From positions 1-40,141 of the forward strand of contig NZ_JAUSSM010000022.1 in assembly GCF_030812315.1 (NCBI RefSeq): 40,141 nucleotides of DNA, given 5' to 3'. How positions within the stretch are numbered: the stretch's first letter is position 1; the number at the start of each line of letters is the position of its first letter. The notes beneath the pieces were generated by a model. It did no database searches, was not told the origin of the DNA, and worked only from the letters and a program-made list of their open reading frames with translations. The DNA is from Arthrobacter oryzae. Its GTDB lineage: Bacteria; Actinomycetota; Actinomycetes; Actinomycetales; Micrococcaceae. This document shows positions 35,192 through 40,141 of this stretch, piece after piece. A program made the position numbers and the translations under genes.

Positions 35192-37164
35192 GGTGCAGCG
35201 CCCTCAAAGAGGTTGAGCACGAGACCGAGCTTTGAATATTCGCGGCTGATGGCGCGGTCGAGGCACGCGCGGTCTACTACGGTCCCCTTCACCCTGGCGA
35301 GGTGCACTGCCGCAACAGCGATATTTCGAATGTGCCCGCCTGAAAGCGGGTGCTGCGCCGCGAGGCCGTCGAAGTCGATGCCGTCCTCGAGCGTGACGGG
35401 CGGCGGCCATATGGAGCGCCAGATGAGTGAACGCTGTGCAGCGTCCGGAAATGGGAAATGGATACAGAATGAAAGGCGGCGTGCGAACGCGTCGTCGAGG
35501 TGGCCTAGAAGGTTCGTCGCCAAAATAGCGACCCCCTGGTAGCTTTCCATACGTTGCAGCAAGAAGGCGATTTCGAGGTTTGCGTAACGGTCGTGAGCGT
35601 CTTGCACCTCGCTGCGTTTGCCGAAGAGGGCCTCCGCCTCATCGAAGAGGAGTACAGCATCGGACTGCTCGGCGGCCGCGAAGACTGCATCTAGATTACG
35701 CTCTGTCTCGCCGATGTATTTTGATACGGTTCGAGCAAGATCCACGCGGTACAGGGGCAGGCCTAGTTCACCAGCCACAAGCCTAGCTGCCATGGTTTTC
35801 CCCGTTCCGCTGGGGCCGGCGAAGACAGCCGTGACCCCTCGGGGTTGTCCGGGTTGCTCCCCGAAGCCCATCTTGGTGAGCACAAAGGCTCTGCCGTTCG
35901 CCTGTTCTACGAGGTCCGAGAGGTCTGCCCTAAGGGCAGGTGGCACCACGAGATGTGACCAGTCTCTGGATGTGTCCAGTCGGCTGGCCAACCGCGCTAA
36001 GTCGCGGTCGACGATACCGACAGCCGCCTCCGTTACGTCTTCTGCAGTTACTCCGGTGCTCTGCCCGTTGTACCGCCCACGAGCGCGGGCTATCAGCATG
36101 GTGGCAAGATTGCCAACCTCCTCCGTTGGTAGGTGTTCCCACCGAGCCATGCGTTCGGCTTCCGCCGGTGCGACGTGTATTCCCCGGCTGCGCAGAACGT
36201 TGACGAGGTGTGATCCGGTCGATGCTCCTGCAGTAGGTCGCACTATTAGCAGGTGAGCGTCGCGGTCATCGCCTGCGCCCGCATGGGGGTGGGCACCGAC
36301 CACCACCGTTGTGGTTATGGGTTCCCAATGATGTGGGGGTACTGAGGCCACATCTCCAGTGACCACCACGACCGCCTCGCGTAGCAGAGCCTCTGCCGCG
36401 ACCCTCACGGCCGAGGCAGGCGTAAGGAGGGTTCGAGCGTCCACCGCGAGGACTGGACGACGCGTGCAGGCCGCAGAATAGAGCGCAATCGCGAGCCCAT
36501 CGGAGATCCGCTGGGTAAGCAAAGAGGTCGAGGTGGGGGTGTCAAGGCTCAGGCGACTACTGAGGGCATCGGCGGCATCTGGATCAGGAGGATAGGAGGG
36601 TGAGATAAGGTCATCGCGCACGTCCGGGTAGAGGGCCGGTTCCAGACGCGTTACCCCGAAAGTCCAGCGAAGGAGGGCCGTGCTGGCAACAAACGTCCGT
36701 TGCATTGAGGGCCCGTCCGTCGAATCACCGACCACTGGCCTATCGCTTGCTGGGACGATATTTATCAGGCCTACCCGACTCAGCGGTCCGCCTCCGCTTA
36801 ACTTGACCGCTATGGATGTGCGCTCGGATCCGGCAGCACCCACCAGATCTGCCACCATGGAGACCGTCGGTCCCCGGGGACCCGGCTCACCGGTGAGTGC
36901 CGATGTAGCTGCCGCAAGCACCGGGTCCAGCTCTGGTGCGAGGGCCAACGCAATGACCGTCAGATCAAAATCATCAAAACCGTGGTGCCGTAAGGGAGCC
37001 TCGAGATGCTTGGGCAGCGGGGGAACTGTGGCGCCCAAGACAGTATCGCCCTCCAAAGCATTGCTGAGAAGATCGCCGCACCACTTAGCTAACGGTTCGA
37101 GGTCAACCGCTCTCTCGACTGCACCGTTCGGACCCAAGAACGCGCCGGTGTCCTGTTCACCCAT
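35188..37164 (-). CDS. AAA+ ATPase (Afp15/Pvc15-like)
   Basis: The frame opens at 37311, but starts above 37223 would overlap the regulator gene; ATG 37164 (or 37200) is likelier, without a strong ribosome-binding site. Counting from 37164, the C-terminal AAA+ module has Walker A AGPSGTGKT (449-457), Walker B VLLFDEAEALF with Asp508/Glu509, a sensor-1 ILATNLLGHLDDAF and an arginine-finger-like ARRLSFCIHFPFP. The N-terminal 400 residues include a region resembling a second, degenerate ATPase fold (VVVVTGDVASVPPHHW). Pvc15-type ATPases help assemble or load eCIS particles. The stop overlaps the DUF4157 start, tying the ATPase to that protein. Confidence 0.9.
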   Translation of the reverse strand: MGEQDTGAFLGPNGAVERAVDLEPLAKWCGDLLSNALEGDTVLGATVPPLPKHLEAPLRHHGFDDFDLTVIALALAPELDPVLAAATSALTGEPGPRGPTVSMVADLVGAAGSERTSIAVKLSGGGPLSRVGLINIVPASDRPVVGDSTDGPSMQRTFVASTALLRWTFGVTRLEPALYPDVRDDLISPSYPPDPDAADALSSRLSLDTPTSTSLLTQRISDGLAIALYSAACTRRPVLAVDARTLLTPASAVRVAAEALLREAVVVVTGDVASVPPHHWEPITTTVVVGAHPHAGAGDDRDAHLLIVRPTAGASTGSHLVNVLRSRGIHVAPAEAERMARWEHLPTEEVGNLATMLIARARGRYNGQSTGVTAEDVTEAAVGIVDRDLARLASRLDTSRDWSHLVVPPALRADLSDLVEQANGRAFVLTKMGFGEQPGQPRGVTAVFAGPSGTGKTMAARLVAGELGLPLYRVDLARTVSKYIGETERNLDAVFAAAEQSDAVLLFDEAEALFGKRSEVQDAHDRYANLEIAFLLQRMESYQGVAILATNLLGHLDDAFARRLSFCIHFPFPDAAQRSLIWRSIWPPPVTLEDGIDFDGLAAQHPLSGGHIRNIAVAAVHLARVKGTVVDRACLDRAISREYSKLGLVLNLFEGAAP

Positions 37165-37223
37165 ATGTCCAAGATGACAGGAACGGTCCTCCGGAGGCAT
37201 CGACAGACAAGGATGAACTAAGC

Positions 37224-37970
37224 CTAATCCGTGGGTGGATGCTCGGCCTCCACCCTGTCTCCACCCTGGGCTGATGCCATCAACCGAGAAGGCACAGCAA
37301 GCGGAAAGCACCTCGCGGGTAGCACCTGGTCGCGGCTGCTAAGACCGAGTTTCCCCAGGATGGAGTGGACGTGTGACTTCACGGTCGACTCACCGAGGAT
37401 GAGATGAGTTGCGATTTGCCGGTTGGACAAACCGGTCGCTATGAGTTCGGCGACGACCCTCTCGCGGGATGTCAGCGTTGCACCGCTAGGGTCAGACGGG
37501 ATCAAAGGCATAGGAGGAGGAGCGGGGAGCCGGCGGAGCGCTTGGAGGAGCAGCGCGGCGATTCGGGGACTGCATGAGGACTGGCCATGAATAGCGAGCC
37601 GAACGGCCGTGGCGATGTCGCTCACTGGTTGGTCGGCGTCGACGAACCCTACAAGCCCCGCCTCAGCCGCAGCCACGACGGCGGCAGAGTGAGCGGCAGT
37701 TTCACAGACTCCCATCCCGATGAGTTGAGTAGCGGGTGAAACACGGCGTAACGAGCTCAGAAGCTGCATGAGGTCGTCAATTCCGAAGTCAAGAAGGGCC
37801 ACTGGCGGTGGTACCTGGCTCATTCGAGCAAGCGCTTCTGGAGCTGATGAGGCGAGACATACGACCTTGAATTCGTTTCCCTCGCTCATCGCCGCTGCCA
37901 ATGCATCACGATAGGCGCGAACTGGCGCAATCAACGCGACTTCTACCAAACCCATTTCAGGAACAATCAT
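37224..37970 (-). CDS. LuxR/NarL-type regulator with degenerate receiver domain
   Basis: A 248-residue regulator. Residues 166-216 are a LuxR-type HTH: LTSRERVVAELIATGLSNRQ then STVKSHVHSILGKLGL. The N terminus resembles a receiver domain with an aspartate at 61 (ALLDFG), but the usual acidic pair near residue 15 is replaced (ALIAPVRAYRDAL has no adjacent acidic pair), so phosphorylation is doubtful. A Pro-rich linker joins the domains. As the first gene of the minus-strand run, it is a likely pathway-specific regulator of the eCIS operon. ATG 37970 has no clear ribosome-binding site; 37955 is an alternative. Confidence 0.85.
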   Translation of the reverse strand: MIVPEMGLVEVALIAPVRAYRDALAAAMSEGNEFKVVCLASSAPEALARMSQVPPPVALLDFGIDDLMQLLSSLRRVSPATQLIGMGVCETAAHSAAVVAAAEAGLVGFVDADQPVSDIATAVRLAIHGQSSCSPRIAALLLQALRRLPAPPPMPLIPSDPSGATLTSRERVVAELIATGLSNRQIATHLILGESTVKSHVHSILGKLGLSSRDQVLPARCFPLAVPSRLMASAQGGDRVEAEHPPTD

Positions 37971-38152
37971 TGCTATCGGCGCCCAATCACTAGCGGTCTA
38001 CCTCTAGATCGTCCTTCGCCACGTCGCAGAGACGGGCAGGACAATTTCCACCTTTCGCGGCTGCTCAATTGCAGTGCGAGATTATCCGTCTTTACAGAAC
38101 CTGAATGTCTCACTGACGGCGTGGTTTACTGGGATGGGATTTAGGAGGCACC

Positions 38153-38188
38153 TTGAAACGGTGGGCCGCCGCTGCCCGCCCACATTAA
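38153..38188 (+). CDS. Possible 11-residue leader ORF overlapping a hairpin
   Basis: AGGAGG (38143-38148) lies 4 nt before a TTG that opens the frame MKRWAAAARPH. Its codons overlap the 5' arm of the hairpin at 38166-38196. No gene follows on this strand, so it may be a chance match or the remains of a truncated gene. Confidence 0.2.
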   Translation: MKRWAAAARPH

Positions 38189-38361
38189 GGCGGCGGGGCC
38201 TGGACACTGATCGTACCTAGCATGCCGTAGTGGTAGCGACAGGCGTGGGTTGACTATGTCCGAAATGTCAGATTAGGCAGGGCCCATTCGCTTGAGCGTC
38301 CCGTAAATCCTTCCGCCGCTATCAGCCGACCCAGTTTTGACACTGTCAGCAATACCTGCAT

Positions 38362-38460
38362 CTAATTAGGCCGAAGCCATCTCGCCACTGCCCAGAAAAA
38401 GTCATCATATGAGTGATGAATTATAACGGGTTCCACATCAGGAGTACGAATTCTCATCAT
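38362..38460 (-). CDS. Possible small protein upstream of the regulator
   Basis: A 32-residue frame with double ATG starts at 38460 and 38457, the second preceded by AGGAG at 5 nt. The product begins MMRIRTPDVEPVIIHHSYDD and ends FFWAVARWLRPN. It matches no family I know. It is on the eCIS strand, about 390 nt before the regulator. The good ribosome-binding site is the only support. Confidence 0.3.
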   Translation of the reverse strand: MMRIRTPDVEPVIIHHSYDDFFWAVARWLRPN

Positions 38461-38737
38461 GTCTCCTAACTAAGGTTATGACCTGCCGGGGCTCATCAAG
38501 CAGATAATTTTCCTGCCTAGTTAAGCCTTTCCAAGGACTGGGTTCTTTCCAGCTAGCAGATCGATGAACACTCCGAGAGTCCAGGAGGGGCGTTACCGTA
38601 GCGTTACTGACTTCGAGAACATGACGTGGACCGATCACCAGGAGAAATCAAATCGTGGGCTACCCCGACGGCCCTTCCGGTCCAGCAATGGCGTACAGCG
38701 TCCTAACCCACAACACTGAACTTCACGATCGGCACTG

Positions 38738-39106
38738 TTAAGCTCCGGGCCAGTCACTTGTGAGCTCCTCATTTGCCCAGGCCAAGAGTTTCCACGGTAA
38801 TCCGGAAGATTCGCGGACGAATAACCTGAAATTATCGTAGTACCTACCCTCAAAAGTCACGACGCAGCTCACGGTAGCCCGGTTTTCCCCGAAGAACGCA
38901 ACTGAAACCACCCGCGTAGATCGTTGGGGACTCTGCTTAACGCCTTCTAAGAACGTGTCTTTGTCTACAACCTTCCCTTCCTTTGCCCGCCTCATGGCGA
39001 AAGAAGGGGCAAGAACTTCATCTCTAAGATATGCACCTTCTCCATTCGACTCTTTTTCGCCGATGAGGAGGTTCAGACTGATCAGTGCAGCGACTTCTGA
39101 TTCCAT
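38738..39106 (-). CDS. Small NTF2-like (SnoaL/DUF4440-type) protein, tentative
   Basis: A 122-residue protein with an alpha/beta pattern typical of NTF2-like folds: N-terminal helices (YLRDEVLAPSFAMRRAKEG), then FLEGVKQSPQRSTRVVSVAF and strands VSCVVTFEGRYYDNFRLFVR and LPWKLLAWANEEL. The shape, with a late Trp-containing strand, resembles SnoaL/DUF4440 proteins, which are either small-molecule enzymes or ligand-binding proteins. No catalytic residue can be assigned. AT-richer than the eCIS genes. No ribosome-binding site is obvious at 39106. It lies between the eCIS regulatory region and the IS3 element; no functional link is evident. Confidence 0.55.
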   Translation of the reverse strand: MESEVAALISLNLLIGEKESNGEGAYLRDEVLAPSFAMRRAKEGKVVDKDTFLEGVKQSPQRSTRVVSVAFFGENRATVSCVVTFEGRYYDNFRLFVRESSGLPWKLLAWANEELTSDWPGA

Positions 39107-39170
39107 GGGCTTAGGATGACACCCGGGAGTCCGATACGTACAGATTTGGCGGAATCAGCCGGTCGCGACA

Positions 39171-39194
39171 GGGACTGCCCCGGCTTTTGTTGAC
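39171..39194 (+). repeat. IS3 terminal inverted repeat, orfB side
   Basis: GGGACTGCCCCGGC followed by TTTTGTTGAC; 21 of 24 bases match the inverted repeat at 396-419. The outside flank (39168-39170) is aca, which differs from the flank att at 420-422. Confidence 0.75.
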
Positions 39195-39202
39195 CCGGGG
39201 TC

Positions 39203-40066
39203 TTAGGCCGCTGTGAGCGCGGTCCGGTTGATTGTTTCATATTCGATGGGCGTGAGTTTTCCCAGCCGTCTTTGCCGTCGCCGGCGGTGGTTGGTTCTTT
39301 CGATCCAGGTTGTGATGGCCAGTCGGAGGTCCTGTCTGGTGAGCCACCGCTGACGGTCCAGGACGTTCTTCTGCAGCAGCGAGAAGAACGATTCCATCGC
39401 GGCGTTGTCCGCGCACGCACCGACCCTGCCCATCGATCCAGTGAGCCCGTGGTGACGGAGTGATTCGACGAACCGGCGGGACCGGAACTGGGACCCGCGG
39501 TCTGAATGCACCACCGTCGCTGCCGGGCGGCGTGAACGCACCGCATTCTCCAGAGCGGCGACAGCAAGCGAGGACTTCATCCGCGAGTCCATCGAGTAGC
39601 CGACGATCCTTCCGGAATAGACGTCCTTTACCGCGCAGAGGTAGAGCTTGCCCTCTGCGGTGGGGTGTTCGGTGATGTCCGTCAGCCACAGCTCATTCGG
39701 CGCGGCTGCGGTGAAGTCCCGCTCCACCAGGTCATCGTGAACCGGTGGCCCCGGCTTCCGGTTCAGGCCCCGCTTCTTCGAGAACACCGACCAGATGCCG
39801 TGGTCCCTGCACAAGCGCTGGACCCTGTTCTCACCCGCCACGATGCCCATCCCCGGGAGCTCATCGGCGATGAACCGGTACCCGAAGGCCCGGTCGTCGG
39901 CGTGGATGTCCCGGGCGGCGTTGACCAGGTGCGCATCGACCCAGTCCCGTTCCGTCACCGGGCTGGCCTTCCATGCATAGAAGGCCTGCTTGGAGAAGCC
40001 CAACACCCTGCAGGCCACCGCCACGGGAACACCGTTGGCGGCAAGATCCGTGACCAGCGGGTAGAT
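39203..40066 (-). CDS. IS3-family transposase OrfB (DDE domain), separated from its start
   Basis: The catalytic half of an IS3 transposase. The integrase core shows D116 (LTDITEH), D175 (HSDRGSQF) and E211 (DNAAMESFFS) counted from ATG 40024, with the family's D-35-E spacing. The frame continues upstream to 40075 and includes the normal N-terminal IYPLVTDLAANGVPVAVACR, so translation originally began at an ATG that is now separated by the IS110 insertion. A shorter protein from ATG 40024 is possible, but with no orfA in cis the element should not transpose on its own. The C terminus (KLTPIEYETINRTALTAA) is intact. Confidence 0.85.
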   Translation of the reverse strand: MYPLVTDLAANGVPVAVACRVLGFSKQAFYAWKASPVTERDWVDAHLVNAARDIHADDRAFGYRFIADELPGMGIVAGENRVQRLCRDHGIWSVFSKKRGLNRKPGPPVHDDLVERDFTAAAPNELWLTDITEHPTAEGKLYLCAVKDVYSGRIVGYSMDSRMKSSLAVAALENAVRSRRPAATVVHSDRGSQFRSRRFVESLRHHGLTGSMGRVGACADNAAMESFFSLLQKNVLDRQRWLTRQDLRLAITTWIERTNHRRRRQRRLGKLTPIEYETINRTALTAA

Positions 40067-40067
40067 C

Positions 40068-40141
40068 TGTAATGGTCATGTGCCGGCCGGAGGCCGGCTG
40101 GCAGGCTGGACCCCGGAGAATGGCGTGTGACTCAGGGTATA
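40068..40141 (+). mobile_element. 5' end of an IS110-family element (possible bridge-RNA region)
   Basis: From 40068 the sequence no longer codes for IS3. It carries a perfect 7-bp hairpin, GCCGGCC (40082-40088) and GGCCGGC (40092-40098) with a 3-nt loop. IS110 elements encode their structured bridge RNA in the non-coding part upstream of the transposase, so this is probably its first section. It continues beyond the window and would join the IS110 end at 1-71. Confidence 0.4.

Larger units (their letters stand above)
37971..38737. other. Intergenic region upstream of the eCIS operon
   Basis: 767 nt of lower-GC sequence without a recognised gene. It should hold the eCIS promoter, but no -10/-35 pair was convincing by eye. 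It contains two short frames with good ribosome-binding sites (38362-38460 minus, 38153-38188 plus) and a GC-rich hairpin (CCGCCGC at 38166-38172 with GCGGCGG at 38190-38196) without a T-run. A 66-codon frame at 38438-38638 has no family resemblance. Confidence 0.6.
39171..40067 (-). mobile_element. Right-hand half of an IS3-family element (orfB side)
   Basis: It contains the inverted repeat at 39171-39194 and orfB. At 40066-40067 IS3 sequence ends with GATC TAC coding on the minus strand and IS110 sequence starts. Joining the minus-strand end of orfA (CCAAAATGA) to this half gives a normal junction, AAAATGATCTACCC, in which the orfA stop overlaps the orfB ATG. Confidence 0.75.

Noticed and set aside
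11536..37970. Prophage or type VI secretion system
   Set aside because: No capsid, portal, terminase, holin or integrase, and no TssJLM or ClpV-like genes; the Pvc15-type ATPase, Pvc16-like cap and DUF4157 protein indicate eCIS.
38166..38196. Intrinsic terminator upstream of the operon
   Set aside because: The hairpin is GC-rich but no T-run follows on either strand.

Overview
The window is high-GC, densely coding DNA of actinobacterial type. The IS110 and IS3 transposases, GC-rich codon use and GTG/TTG starts fit an Arthrobacter-like member of the Micrococcales, but no ribosomal or other taxonomic marker is present, so the genus is an inference. No complete tRNA, rRNA, CRISPR array, plasmid replication gene or prophage head/lysis module was seen.

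The core is an extracellular contractile injection system (eCIS, Afp/PVC-like) cluster on the minus strand, from a LuxR-type regulator at 37970 down to an intrinsic terminator at 11512-11536. In transcription order it encodes: regulator, AAA+ ATPase, a DUF4157 (HELAH) multidomain protein that is the best cargo candidate, cap protein (Pvc16/DUF4255-like), one sheath, one tube, a tail-assembly-like protein, a DUF6760-like protein, a proline-rich protein, LysM tube/baseplate adaptor, gpD-like hub, gpV-like spike, PAAR tip, gp25-like wedge, two baseplate-J-like proteins (1440 and 760 aa), two short 'HGWG' proteins, a tail protein I-like protein and two more 'HGWG' proteins. Many junctions are ATGA-type overlaps, so this looks like one translationally coupled operon of about 26 kb. 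No head, terminase or lysis genes and no T6SS membrane genes (TssJLM) occur, and no separate tape-measure or classical tail-fibre gene was recognised.

Left of the cluster lie a minus-strand SLOG/LOG-like gene (10589-11389) and two plus-strand genes: a polytopic membrane protein with a C-terminal patatin-like phospholipase domain (3621-6947), and a beta-rich, Cys-containing protein (7094-8932) whose 3' part has been cut off by an IS110 element. That IS110 copy itself carries an apparent 1-nt frameshift near its start. The left 3.6 kb is an insertion-sequence graveyard with another IS110 copy (transposase plus C-terminal HTH), a DUF4192-like gene remnant and a tRNA-3'-end-like scrap. The right end holds a small NTF2-like gene.

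The two window ends fit together. The left end carries the end of an IS110 element followed by IS3 orfA; the right end carries IS3 orfB followed by the start of an IS110 element. They are the two halves of an IS3 element split by an IS110 insertion at the orfA stop/orfB start. Either the same interrupted IS3 sits on both sides as direct repeats (a potential composite mobile unit), or the sequence closes on itself through one IS110 copy. The outer IS3 flanks do not share an obvious target duplication, which argues against a simple single-copy circle.
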